Source of the DNA: Helicobacter sp.
GTDB lineage: Bacteria; Campylobacterota; Campylobacteria; Campylobacterales; Helicobacteraceae
DNA length: 64,000 nucleotides
Assembly (NCBI RefSeq): GCF_014799995.1
Contig: NZ_JAAVGY010000042.1
Coordinates: forward strand, 8,068-72,067
Direction: 5' to 3'
The first letter of the stretch is position 1. Every line of letters starts with the position of its first letter. Positions 27,020-35,599 of the stretch are shown here, one piece after another. Both the position numbers and the translations under genes were made by a program. Below the pieces are notes generated by a model. The model ran no database searches, was not told where the DNA came from, and saw nothing but the letters and a program-made list of their open reading frames with translations.

Positions 27020-27574
27020 TTAGAAAAAGCATAAAAAAATAATCCAACCAAAATTATCCCCCCCCCCCCGCCTAGATTTTATCTGAATCAATTGGGCAGG
27101 AATCCCGGCATAAACACCATATTCCACGCATTTTCCTTTGACAAAGCTTAAGGCTCCAACAGAAACATAATCTCCAACCTCACTTCCTGCATAAACCACG
27201 CTATTAGCACCAAAAACGCAATGTCTGCCAATTTGCACTGCCCCAACAATTTTCTTATTTGTTCCCACATAATCATCACTGCGCGAAAAAACTCTTACTC
27301 CATAAGAAAACACGCTAGATTCTCCAATCACAATGCCGCCCTCTTGCAAATCCTCAAACTTACTTCCGCCAGCCACCAAACAAAATGGGGCTAGCCAAAC
27401 AGAATTTTGCAAAATCACATTTCCGCTAACAACACAAAAATCATCAATTCTTACATTGTCCTCCAAACACATCAAATGCACATCATATAAACTTGCCCTA
27501 GAAGAGACCTTGACATTGCTCCCTAATCTTTTAAAGTCTAAACTTTCAAGTTCTTTTTGTGTTAAATATGCCAC
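27020..27574 (-). CDS. Hexapeptide-repeat (left-handed beta-helix) acetyltransferase
   Basis: About 184 residues, most of them hexapeptide repeats (LGSNVKVSSRASLYDV, IDDFCVVSGNVILQ, IGRHCVFGANSVVYAG, VGDYVSVGALSFVKG), ending in the usual YGVYAGIPAQLIQIKSR. Given the RmlA-RmlB-WecE set it is a candidate for N-acetylation of dTDP-Fuc4N, the step done by GNAT-type WecD in enterobacteria. A 12-G tract follows the last recognisable residues, so tract length only changes the C-terminal tail. Start GTG at 27574 with GGAG eight bases upstream. Other sugar or O-acetyl acceptors cannot be excluded. Confidence 0.7.
   Translation of the reverse strand: MAYLTQKELESLDFKRLGSNVKVSSRASLYDVHLMCLEDNVRIDDFCVVSGNVILQNSVWLAPFCLVAGGSKFEDLQEGGIVIGESSVFSYGVRVFSRSDDYVGTNKKIVGAVQIGRHCVFGANSVVYAGSEVGDYVSVGALSFVKGKCVEYGVYAGIPAQLIQIKSRRGGGDNFGWIIFLCFF
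27058..27069 (-). repeat. Poly-G tract, 12 G (acetyltransferase C-terminus)
   Basis: Twelve C on the plus strand spanning the line at 27060. With 12 G the protein ends in a 9-residue hydrophobic tail after DNF (GWIIFLCFF). With 10 or 13 G it would stop directly after the glycines. With 11 G it would gain about 27 residues and run over the wecF-like start. Confidence 0.88.
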
Positions 27575-27660
27575 TTAATGCACTCCGCTAAATATAATGT
27601 TAAATGTTTTTGAACCATACTGCATAAAAATCCTTTAGTCTGCATTCTAGCAAAAATACA

Positions 27661-29019
27661 TTAATAAATGGCTTTATGAATTGCTTTAATCTTTTTTGCA
27701 ATCACTTCACTTGCATTGCCCAAGTGAAACACTTGCTGTATTTTATATTCTTGAATTATGCTTTGATATTTGACTTGCAAATCCCTAGCTCTCTCCACTG
27801 CTTGCAACAAAGATTGTGGATTATAAGCATAATCATGTAAAATTGGATTAAAATAACGATACCCAAGACAATTAGAATCTATGATACTTTTATCCTCAAA
27901 ATATAAAATAGCTTTACAAAAAGTCGTAAGAGGGAAAGTATAACCCACCGATGATGCAGAAACAACTGCGCAAAAAGATTTATTATAACTATCTGCGGAA
28001 ATTTTCTCTCCTTCATCTATGCTAAAACAAGGATTACTAGAAAATCTAGCACTAAATTCATCAATGGCTTGCTTTCTCCAGCCATATCCCGGACGAAAAA
28101 TCACTTTAATAGAATTTTCTAAAAGCAACTTCACCCCCTCTTGAATATCGGACAAATCACTCTCATCGTGCATAGCAATCAATACACTATCCCTTGTCAA
28201 ATTTTTATTATTTATGATTTCCTTATTAACTACCTCAAAGGCAGGATATCCTCCCTCTATCAGCTCTTTATCTAAGCAATAATATTCCAAAGATTTCTTT
28301 AAAATCTCTGCTTCTAATCTAGTCGGAACGACAATATAATCTGCATGTCGCACTATCTCCATAGTTTCTTCTATCCCGCCAAATCTTAAAATATTCTCCA
28401 AACAATCCGCAATTCCATGGGGTTGGTAAAAATACTTTACCTTTGGATTCTTAAAATTACACGGGGTTGTCATATAAAGTGCCCAGACAAAATCTACCAA
28501 ATCAAAATGCTCTACTACAAGAGGAATTGCCAAAGAATTGTCAGAATCTTTTTTGCGACATTTGTGGTAAGAGACATCATTACTACATAGATAGAGGATA
28601 TGAAATCCGTGATTCTTCAAAGCCTCATCAATAAACCCCAAATGCTTTTCGCCTCCTAAATTATAAACGCCAATTGCAATGGTATTTTTTACTTTCCAAC
28701 CTCTTCTTAATGTTTCTTGTTTTGCGATTCCTACAATTCTTGTTGAATAATACAAAACTGATTTTTGATAATTTGTAATTTTAGATTCTTTTAGATTTTT
28801 AATAAGTTGTTGCATAATTACGCGACTATAAGGATTTTTTTGCTCTAAAGCAAGCAATACCTTATCGCCACTAGAGAGAATCTCATTTTTGCAACTCTCC
28901 AGTGAAATTTCCGCATAAGAATCGTCAATAAAGCAAATTTCTATATTAGAATCTAAAAACTTTAACATTTCTCCTAGAGTCCTGCCATGTCCTCCGCGTG
29001 GATAGATAAAATATCTCAT
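27661..29019 (-). CDS. CDP-glycerol-phosphotransferase-like protein (paralogue of 20333-21685)
   Basis: A 452-residue protein starting MRYFIYPRGGHGRTLGEML. It shares its whole architecture with 20333-21685: the N-terminal motif, NLGGEKHLGFIDEAL, YFYQPHGIADCLENIL, IAMHDESDLSDIQEGVKLL and VVSASSVGYTFPLTTF, the last typical of the Glyphos_transf-like GT-B domain. It has no poly-G tract. ATG 29019 has AAGGAG upstream. A transferase role in surface-glycan synthesis is inferred; the donor is unknown. Confidence 0.65.
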   Translation of the reverse strand: MRYFIYPRGGHGRTLGEMLKFLDSNIEICFIDDSYAEISLESCKNEILSSGDKVLLALEQKNPYSRVIMQQLIKNLKESKITNYQKSVLYYSTRIVGIAKQETLRRGWKVKNTIAIGVYNLGGEKHLGFIDEALKNHGFHILYLCSNDVSYHKCRKKDSDNSLAIPLVVEHFDLVDFVWALYMTTPCNFKNPKVKYFYQPHGIADCLENILRFGGIEETMEIVRHADYIVVPTRLEAEILKKSLEYYCLDKELIEGGYPAFEVVNKEIINNKNLTRDSVLIAMHDESDLSDIQEGVKLLLENSIKVIFRPGYGWRKQAIDEFSARFSSNPCFSIDEGEKISADSYNKSFCAVVSASSVGYTFPLTTFCKAILYFEDKSIIDSNCLGYRYFNPILHDYAYNPQSLLQAVERARDLQVKYQSIIQEYKIQQVFHLGNASEVIAKKIKAIHKAIY

Positions 29020-29028
29020 AAAATCTCC

Positions 29029-30063
29029 TTATAAAAATTCGCTATTGATTATTTCAAGTTGTAATTTATCTAAAGTCTTATTAAAACTATCATTGCGACA
29101 TAAAATCGGGCAATACTTACAATTAATGTGTTTATAGACCTCTCTTATCCTGCTTCCTCTCCAAATCTCCTCCAAACTTTGCTCTCTTAAATCTCCAAGT
29201 AAATGTGCAGAACTCTGACGAAAGTGCAGACAAGCCCACACTTTGAAATCTGCGCTAATACAAGTGCTAAAAAACATTCCGTGGCATTGCCCATAGCCAC
29301 GATTAGCTATATCGTGCATTTGATTGTATTTTTGATGACTTGCTAAGATTTTAAAATCCGTCTCTTCATACTTGCTTTGTAGCTCTGCAAGCACTGGTGC
29401 GATATTAAAGGTATCGCCGATAAATGGACGAAATTGCACAAAATCAATGCCTTTTTGCCTTTTAGCAATATCTTTGATAAGTCTTACAAAACTTTCCATA
29501 TCGCCTTGTGTCTCTTGACTAGTTAAAAATCCTATTCCAAAGCTAATCTTGGAATCCATTTGGGTTTTTACCTGCGCAAAGAGTTCAATGTTTTCCAAAG
29601 TTTTAGCAAAATGCTTTGATTTCATTCCGTGTATTTTCTCATACATTGCCGCACTTCCTGCATCAAGAGAGATTCTAAAATATTCTAAATTCTTTGCAAT
29701 CACACGGCACTTCTGTTCATCAAGCAATCCACCATTAGAATTAAGCCCAATATTCATTCCCGCACGCTTTATCTCCTCTATGGCATAACTAAAATGTGGG
29801 CTTAAAGTCGGCTCACCTCCACCCGATAGAATCACACCTTTGTTTTCAAGACTCTTTAATCCTGCAATAATAATATCAATTTGTTCTTTGCTTAACTCTG
29901 CATTGTTTTCATTATGCCCACAGCAACCAGGGCAATGATGATTACACTTATTTGTTAAGTCCAGTTCGGTTACAATGAGTGTCTTATGTGCATTAAGAAA
30001 ATAATCAATTTTGTGAGTGTAGTGTAAAATTTTCTCACTAGCGTTAAAATGATTGACTTTCAT
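29029..30063 (-). CDS. Radical SAM/SPASM domain protein
   Basis: 344 residues. The cluster motif CNHHCPGC (C-x3-C-x2-C) follows LIVTELDLTNK, with GVILSGGGEPTLSP as the SAM-binding GGE motif. The C-terminal SPASM-like region has cysteines in GYGQCHGMFFSTCIS, WACLHF and CKYCPILC for auxiliary clusters. I chose ATG 30063 because AAGGAG lies six bases upstream; a TTG at 30114 is unsupported. SPASM proteins modify peptides or, less often, sugars (BtrN-type). In a glycan cluster a sugar dehydrogenase or epimerase role is a reasonable but unproven guess. Confidence 0.8.
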   Translation of the reverse strand: MKVNHFNASEKILHYTHKIDYFLNAHKTLIVTELDLTNKCNHHCPGCCGHNENNAELSKEQIDIIIAGLKSLENKGVILSGGGEPTLSPHFSYAIEEIKRAGMNIGLNSNGGLLDEQKCRVIAKNLEYFRISLDAGSAAMYEKIHGMKSKHFAKTLENIELFAQVKTQMDSKISFGIGFLTSQETQGDMESFVRLIKDIAKRQKGIDFVQFRPFIGDTFNIAPVLAELQSKYEETDFKILASHQKYNQMHDIANRGYGQCHGMFFSTCISADFKVWACLHFRQSSAHLLGDLREQSLEEIWRGSRIREVYKHINCKYCPILCRNDSFNKTLDKLQLEIINSEFL

Positions 30064-30121
30064 CTCCAACTCCTTTTGATGAGATTGAGATACAAAAGGA
30101 GTGATAAAAGGCAATATAAGG

Positions 30122-31165
30122 TTAATTTACCCCCCCCCCCCCGCCAACTTTAGAATTATATTTTTGTATATACCATTTGATAGTTTGATTTAATGTTTTC
30201 TCCATATTAACACACCTCCAATTGAAAAACTTTTTTAGCTTGCTACAATCTACCGCATATCTCCTATCGTGTCCCGCTCTATCTTGCACAAAGGTAATTT
30301 GCGAAGCATAAGAAGCCCCGCTTTTGCTTGGAATCAGTTTATCCAAAATTTCGCAAATGAGTCTCGCAATCTCTATATTACTTTTTTCATTCTCGCCGCC
30401 GATATTGAAAGTCTCCCCAAAATACGATGAATGAAACACCCTATCAATTGCGCGACAATGATCCTCTACAAAAAGCCAATCACGGATATTTTTTCCATCA
30501 CCATAAATAGGAATCTCTCCGCCATTTAAAGCATTGCGAATAATCGTTGGAATCAGCTTTTCATCGTGTTGCTTTGGTCCATAGTTGTTTGAACAATTCG
30601 TGATAAAAGTTTTCAACCCATAAGTATGATAATAGCTTCTCACAAGCATATCGCTTGCGGCTTTAGACGCACTATAAGGGGAATTTGGTGCGTAAGGAGT
30701 GGATTCGCTAAAATACCCACTCTCACCCAATGAGCCAAACACTTCATCAGTGCTGATATGATGAAAGACGCAATGCGCTTTGTCTTTCTTGGCTTTATTT
30801 GGAGCGTCAAACCAACTCAAATATGCGCTATGCAAGAGATTAAAAGTGCCATTGACATTGGTTTTTATAAAAGCACTTGGATTCGTAATGGAATTATCTA
30901 CGTGAGATTCTGCGGCGAAGTGAATCACACCCTCAATGCAATGCTTGAAGAAAATCTCACGCATAAGGGCTTCATCGCAAATATCACCTTGAATAAAAGT
31001 GTAATTGGAATATTTTTCTACGCCTTGAAGATTCTCTAAATTTCCTGCATAAGTCAGAGAATCCACATTGACAAGGTGATAATGTGGATATTTTTGCAAA
31101 AAATAAAGGATAAAATTACTTCCGATAAACCCCGCTCCACCTGTAACTAAAATATTTTTTTTCAT
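30122..31165 (-). CDS. rmlB: dTDP-glucose 4,6-dehydratase
   Basis: A 347-residue short-chain dehydrogenase-type enzyme that makes dTDP-4-keto-6-deoxyglucose. The NAD-binding motif VTGGAGFIGSNFI starts near residue 7, the catalytic STDEVFGSLGESGYF and YSASKAASD follow, and NIGGENEKSN and RAGHDRRYAVD are typical of RmlB. The natural protein end is near WYIQKYNSKV; a 13-G tract follows and the frame stops at once. rmlC and rmlD are absent, which fits use of the product by WecE instead of rhamnose synthesis. Confidence 0.93.
   Translation of the reverse strand: MKKNILVTGGAGFIGSNFILYFLQKYPHYHLVNVDSLTYAGNLENLQGVEKYSNYTFIQGDICDEALMREIFFKHCIEGVIHFAAESHVDNSITNPSAFIKTNVNGTFNLLHSAYLSWFDAPNKAKKDKAHCVFHHISTDEVFGSLGESGYFSESTPYAPNSPYSASKAASDMLVRSYYHTYGLKTFITNCSNNYGPKQHDEKLIPTIIRNALNGGEIPIYGDGKNIRDWLFVEDHCRAIDRVFHSSYFGETFNIGGENEKSNIEIARLICEILDKLIPSKSGASYASQITFVQDRAGHDRRYAVDCSKLKKFFNWRCVNMEKTLNQTIKWYIQKYNSKVGGGGGVN
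30130..30142 (-). repeat. Poly-G tract, 13 G (rmlB 3' end)
   Basis: Thirteen C on the plus strand, the longest tract in the window. With 13 G RmlB ends GGGGGVN. With 12 G it would end in the glycines. With 14 G it would gain about 22 residues and reach past the start of the downstream radical SAM gene at 30063. Confidence 0.9.
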
Positions 31166-31200
31166 TTTTATTCTCTTAATAAATCTTGCATTCTACACAA

Positions 31201-32070
31201 TCAGTTCAACAGGGATATTAAATATTTTCCATAACCACTTTTATCCAATATTTTTGCTCTCTCTAGTAAAATTTCTTGATTAATCCAGCCAGAATTGAAA
31301 GCAATTTCCTCTAAACACGCAATTTTATACCCTTGCCTCAATTCAATGGTTTGCACAAAATCCCCTGCCTCTATTAAACTATTATGTGTGCCTGTATCAA
31401 ACCATGCAAAACCGCGTCCCAACATTTGAGCTTTGAGTTTGCCTATTTTAAGATAAGCACAATTCACATCGGTGATTTCATATTCTCCGCGTGGGCTAGG
31501 GGAGAGATTCTTTGCAATTTCAATGGCTTTATTATCATAAAAATATAGCCCTGTGGCGACATAATGACTTTTAGGGCGCAAGGGCTTTTCTTCCAAGCTT
31601 AGCACATTGCCTTGCGCATCAATCTCCGCCACACCAAAATGCTTAGGCTCATTGACGCGATAAGTAAAAAGTGTCGCAAAGCCTTTTTTAGCGTCTGTTT
31701 TCGCTTCTTCAAGCATAGGTGTGAATCCTTGTCCATAGAATATATTATCTCCTAGAATAAGGGCAATCTCATCATTTCCTATAAATTTTTCTGCTAGAAT
31801 CAAGCCTTGAGCTAAACCATTAGGGTTCTCTTGAATACAATACTCTATTCGCATTCCCAACCACTCACCTTTTCCAAAGAGTTCGGCAAATCTTACAATG
31901 TCTCTAGGTGTTGAAATAATCAATATCTCTCTAATTCCAGCCAACATCAATACAGAGAAAGGATAATAAATCATAGGCTTATCATAGATAGGCAAAAGTT
32001 GCTTTGAAACCATTAAAGTGGCGGGATATAACCTCGTCCCATTGCCCCCTGCCAAAATAATTCCTTTCAT
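31201..32070 (-). CDS. rmlA: Glucose-1-phosphate thymidylyltransferase
   Basis: A 289-residue nucleotidyltransferase making dTDP-glucose. The start MKGIILAGGNGTRLYPATL has the G-x-G-T-R nucleotide motif, and SKQLLPIYDKPMIYYP, ILGDNIFYGQGF, FGVAEID and FAWFDTGTHNSL are typical RmlA segments. It lies between wecE (3-base gap) and rmlB in the direction of transcription. Confidence 0.95.
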   Translation of the reverse strand: MKGIILAGGNGTRLYPATLMVSKQLLPIYDKPMIYYPFSVLMLAGIREILIISTPRDIVRFAELFGKGEWLGMRIEYCIQENPNGLAQGLILAEKFIGNDEIALILGDNIFYGQGFTPMLEEAKTDAKKGFATLFTYRVNEPKHFGVAEIDAQGNVLSLEEKPLRPKSHYVATGLYFYDNKAIEIAKNLSPSPRGEYEITDVNCAYLKIGKLKAQMLGRGFAWFDTGTHNSLIEAGDFVQTIELRQGYKIACLEEIAFNSGWINQEILLERAKILDKSGYGKYLISLLN

Positions 32071-32073
32071 TAC

Positions 32074-33207
32074 CTACCCCCTCCAAAAATCATAAACACT
32101 TGTAATTATTTTTTCTTGTTCTTTCTTCTTTAAATCATAATATATTGGCAATCTTACAAGTCTCTCACTATCTTTGGTTGTATATTGATCTTTCCCTATA
32201 AATTTTCCATATTTTCTACCTAATTGTGAGCTATGCAAGGGAATATAATGAAAAGAAGCAATAATATTTCTTTTTTTAAAAAATTCAAGAAATTTTATTC
32301 TTTCTTCTTTATTTTTAAGTTTAAAATAAAAAATATGTCCATTGTGTTGGCAATAATCTGGTATTTCTGGTAATTCTATTTTTTCTTTTTTTTGTAACTC
32401 TATGAAAGCTTGAAAATAATCTTTCCAAAGTTTAAGTCTTTTCCGATTAATCTTATCAAATTGCTTAATCTGTGCCATTAAGAATGCACTTTGAATTTCA
32501 GAAAGCAAATAAGAAGAGCCTATATCTACCCAACTATATTTATCTACCATTCCTTGAAGAAATAAGCTACGATTCGTGCCTTTTTCTTGCAAGATTTCAG
32601 CTTTCTGAATAAATTTTTTTTTATTAATAATTAATGCTCCACCCTCACCACCACTTGTATAATTTTTTGTTTCATGAAAAGAAAAAGCTCCAAACTCCCC
32701 CAAGCTTCCTAATGGACGATTTTTATAAAAAGCATGCACTCCTTGTGCGGCATCTTCACAAACAGCAATATTATAATGTTTTGCAATTTCTAAAATTGAG
32801 TCCATCTCACAACCTACGCCCGCATAATGAACAGGAATAATTGCTTTAGTTTTTTTGGTGATAGCATTTTCCAATAATTTTTCATTAAGATTCATTGTTC
32901 TAGGGTTAATATCAATAAATTTTATTCTTGCGCCTCGCAATACAAAAGCATTGACACTAGAAACAAAAGTGAAGCTTGGAGCAATAACTTCATCTCCTTC
33001 TTGGATTTCTAACAACAAAGCCATCATTTCTAATGCTGCTGTGGCAGAAGGAGTTAATAATACTTTCGGGCTTTTAAGCTGATTTTGAAAAAAAGATGTA
33101 ATTTGTTGATTAATGATACCATTGCCTTTCAAGCTTTTGCTTTTTAGACATTTTAAAATTTCTTTTTTTTCTTTTTTCCCACAATGAGGTTGATTAAAGG
33201 GCATCAT
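32074..33207 (-). CDS. wecE: dTDP-4-amino-4,6-dideoxygalactose transaminase
   Basis: A 377-residue PLP-dependent DegT/DnrJ/EryC1 aminotransferase converting dTDP-4-keto-6-deoxyglucose to dTDP-Fuc4N. Similarity to enterobacterial WecE/RffA is strong along the protein: VLLTPSATAALEMMALLL, GDEVIAPSFTFVSSVNAF, PVHYAGVGCEMD, the PLP-lysine motif SFHETKNYTSGGEGG, EKGTNRSLFLQGMVDKY and FHYIPLHSS. ATG 33207 overlaps the radical SAM stop. With rmlA, rmlB and the WecF-like gene this gives most of the Fuc4NAc route. Confidence 0.9.
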   Translation of the reverse strand: MMPFNQPHCGKKEKKEILKCLKSKSLKGNGIINQQITSFFQNQLKSPKVLLTPSATAALEMMALLLEIQEGDEVIAPSFTFVSSVNAFVLRGARIKFIDINPRTMNLNEKLLENAITKKTKAIIPVHYAGVGCEMDSILEIAKHYNIAVCEDAAQGVHAFYKNRPLGSLGEFGAFSFHETKNYTSGGEGGALIINKKKFIQKAEILQEKGTNRSLFLQGMVDKYSWVDIGSSYLLSEIQSAFLMAQIKQFDKINRKRLKLWKDYFQAFIELQKKEKIELPEIPDYCQHNGHIFYFKLKNKEERIKFLEFFKKRNIIASFHYIPLHSSQLGRKYGKFIGKDQYTTKDSERLVRLPIYYDLKKKEQEKIITSVYDFWRG

Positions 33208-34754
33208 CTATCTTCATCCTTATCAAAGATAAACATTCTTCTTGTGCCAATATCAATTGTTTTTTGATTCTCTTTAGCAGGAATCAACAATAATCTCGAG
33301 GAACAATTTTCGCAAGGAGCAAATTGAGCAAATTTTTGTAAAAGATTTTCTCTCCGCAAATCTTGATACTTTTCTCCTCCCCAAATTTTCTCTAAAGATT
33401 CCTGATAAACATTACCCATTAATAATGCCCCCCCCCCCGCACTTTTTTGATAAGCGGGACAATTACAGCTTGGATAAACATTCCCCACTGGATCAATAAT
33501 TAATAAATCTGTAAGCCATGGATCGTTACATATGCGTCCATATTCTTGTTGAGATTGAATTTGTAACTTTTTACTTTCTCCTTCTGGTGTATAGGTATTT
33601 ACATAAGTAAAGTTCAACGACTGAATTTCGTTAGCATAAGGATTCCACCTATCAATAAAAGTTTCAACTTCATTAATAGCATTACCCTCCAAAGTGCAAT
33701 TAAATCGCACTCTAATATCTTTATAATTTTTAGATTCTTCTAAAAAATTATAAATATTCGTCTCAACCTTGCTTAACTCTACACCACGTGTTGCCTTGTA
33801 AGTCTCTGGAGTTGCTCCATCAACACTAAAATAGATTCTATTTAATCCCTTTTTCAAAAGTTTTTTAGAAAGCTTATTATCTAGCAAGGTTGCATTAGTT
33901 ATAAGAGAAACGACAGGACAACCCGCCTTTTTAGCATAAGCAATAAAATCTGGTAATCGCTTATCAATAGTTGGCTCTCCTTTAGCACTAAAATGCACTG
34001 TGCATTTATGCTTACCGGCATAATCCAAAACTGCATAAACAACGGAAGTGGCTAATTCCTTTTTAGTTGCATAAAATTCTTTTGTTGCTTTATCGTGCAT
34101 TGCTTGGTAAATCGGAGAAAAATGCCAACATATCGTGCATTGTAAATTACAGATATTATTAAGCTGTATTGCAATCCCTTTTGGTGCAGGATAAAATTTA
34201 GTTGCTCTTTGAACAAGATTTAAATAGTTAATATTACTACTCACACGATATTCTTGCCAAAAGGGGGATAATTCAAAAAGTTGTTTAGATTCTGGGTAAA
34301 ATCTCTTAAAAATCTTATTTTCCTTATTTAAAGATTGATAAAGTAATTCTTGCAACTTTTCTTTGAGTCGAATCGTTATTTCTCCTTTTTGCTGTAAAAG
34401 AGAAATTTTAAAAACATCTAATGTAATGGAGTCTTTTAAAACAAACAAAGCGAAATTATTAATATTTGCTTTGTTTGTTGCTTTGGGAAAATAATAAAGA
34501 TTCTCCTCATAATTTTGTGAGTACATAATAAAATCTTTGATAAAATTCTTATCTTCTAAAGATTCTATGGAATAGTTTAATCCGATAATCACTGCTTGCT
34601 TTTGTTTTACTTCTTGATAGTGTTTTCGCAATAATTCATAAAATTCTTCCGAATAAAAAGCATCAACTTCATACTCTAAGACTTCATCAAATAAAGATTC
34701 TATTTGTATTTTAGCTTCTATCGTATTTTGAAATTTAATAAAAATTCCTTTCAT
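33204..34754 (-). CDS. Radical SAM/SPASM protein with long N-terminal domain and poly-G tract
   Basis: About 516 residues. Residues 1 to roughly 185 form an unrecognised domain. The radical SAM core follows with CNLQCTIC (C-x3-C-x2-C), VHFSAKGEPTI, LITNATLL and YFSVDGATPETYKATRG. The SPASM part has DPVGNVYPSCNCPAYQKS, GNVYQESLEKIWGG and CENC. An 11-G tract encodes AGGGA inside the SPASM domain and is in frame. ATG 34754 has an AAGGA site and directly follows the stop of the upstream methyltransferase. The substrate is unknown; it may act on a sugar or on a peptide. Confidence 0.8.
   Translation of the reverse strand: MKGIFIKFQNTIEAKIQIESLFDEVLEYEVDAFYSEEFYELLRKHYQEVKQKQAVIIGLNYSIESLEDKNFIKDFIMYSQNYEENLYYFPKATNKANINNFALFVLKDSITLDVFKISLLQQKGEITIRLKEKLQELLYQSLNKENKIFKRFYPESKQLFELSPFWQEYRVSSNINYLNLVQRATKFYPAPKGIAIQLNNICNLQCTICWHFSPIYQAMHDKATKEFYATKKELATSVVYAVLDYAGKHKCTVHFSAKGEPTIDKRLPDFIAYAKKAGCPVVSLITNATLLDNKLSKKLLKKGLNRIYFSVDGATPETYKATRGVELSKVETNIYNFLEESKNYKDIRVRFNCTLEGNAINEVETFIDRWNPYANEIQSLNFTYVNTYTPEGESKKLQIQSQQEYGRICNDPWLTDLLIIDPVGNVYPSCNCPAYQKSAGGGALLMGNVYQESLEKIWGGEKYQDLRRENLLQKFAQFAPCENCSSRLLLIPAKENQKTIDIGTRRMFIFDKDEDR
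33428..33438 (-). repeat. Poly-G tract, 11 G (radical SAM/SPASM gene, ON)
   Basis: Eleven C on the plus strand. The coding strand reads GCG GGG GGG GGG GCA, giving Ala-Gly-Gly-Gly-Ala just after the CNCPAYQKS cysteines. The frame is open. A one-base change would remove the last auxiliary-cluster cysteines. Confidence 0.9.
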
Positions 34755-34755
34755 T

Positions 34756-35563
34756 TTAGTCCTTCTGTAGTAGTATAACACGATTTGAAAGTAGCCGATA
34801 TGACTTTGCGTGAAAATACAAATAACATTTCACACAAAATCCAATTTTTTTAGAAATACCTTTCTTTCTATGAATTTTATAATTCCAAAGCTCCCTAATC
34901 GTGCCAACTCCATCGGATAAAAATCTCTCAAATCGTCTTTTGTAGGTAATATCTTTTACTTTAAATCCATTTTGTTTAAAAATGCTATCCATCTGATGAT
35001 AACTCCGATAAAACAAATATTTGCGTGAAAATCTCCACATTTGAGAGATTTCCTCTTTTTTAACAAAGCCAAATTTCACAGCGAAATAACAATATAACTT
35101 TTGAATCATTCTATGCTTCACTCCTTGAATAGCCCAAACCAAAGGTAATCCCGTATGGCAATCTATTAAAGGATAAGAAGCTGCAAATTCACTATACATT
35201 ATCCCCCCCCCCGAGGACACGTGATATCTCTTTGATTGAACCCTCTAAATCTTTAATATGTTCAAATGTTTGATAAGAAAACACTGCTTGAAATTTGTCA
35301 GATTCAAAAGGCAATTTTTCTCCCAACCTATAATAACGAATCGCCCGACTTAGCTCATCTTGCTCTAGCCCTTGTCTTTGCAAAAAAATATCTCCTCTAA
35401 ATTCAGGAGTAATATCACAACCATAAGCTAAAAAGCCCTTTCCCCGCATTGCTTCTACAAAGCGTCCATTACCGCAACCAAAATCTAAAATCACATCTTG
35501 CTTTTTGCTCCTCATTGCGTTAAGAGCAAATTCCAACATTTCCAAAAAACCTTGTTCTAGCAT
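34756..35563 (-). pseudogene. SAM-dependent methyltransferase, phase OFF by a poly-G frameshift
   Basis: Two overlapping frames make one gene. The first (35563 to 35192, 123 codons) begins MLEQGFLEMLEF and has the SAM motif VILDFGCGNGRFVEAM, the strand AVFSYQTFEHI and EISRVL, then runs into the tract and stops at DNV. The second (to 34756) continues with IMYSEFAASYPLIDCHTG in exactly the family order. As sequenced there are 10 G. With 9 or 12 G the reading becomes VLGGGIMYSEF and a roughly 268-residue methyltransferase results. The gene is therefore a switchable one caught in the OFF state. The next gene, the radical SAM protein, starts right after its stop. Confidence 0.85.
35203..35212 (-). 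repeat. Poly-G tract, 10 G (methyltransferase, OFF)
   Basis: Ten C on the plus strand. The run lies at the conserved Gly-Gly turn after the EISRVL helix of the methyltransferase. Ten G puts the 5' part in a frame that stops three codons later; 9 or 12 G joins the two halves. Confidence 0.9.
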
Positions 35564-35599
35564 TCTTATATCTCACTTTCAGTCAAAATCTTATTGTTT

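Noticed and set aside
30122..32070. Rhamnose biosynthesis from rmlA and rmlB
   Set aside because: No rmlC or rmlD; wecE directly adjoins rmlA and points to 4-amino-4,6-dideoxyhexose.
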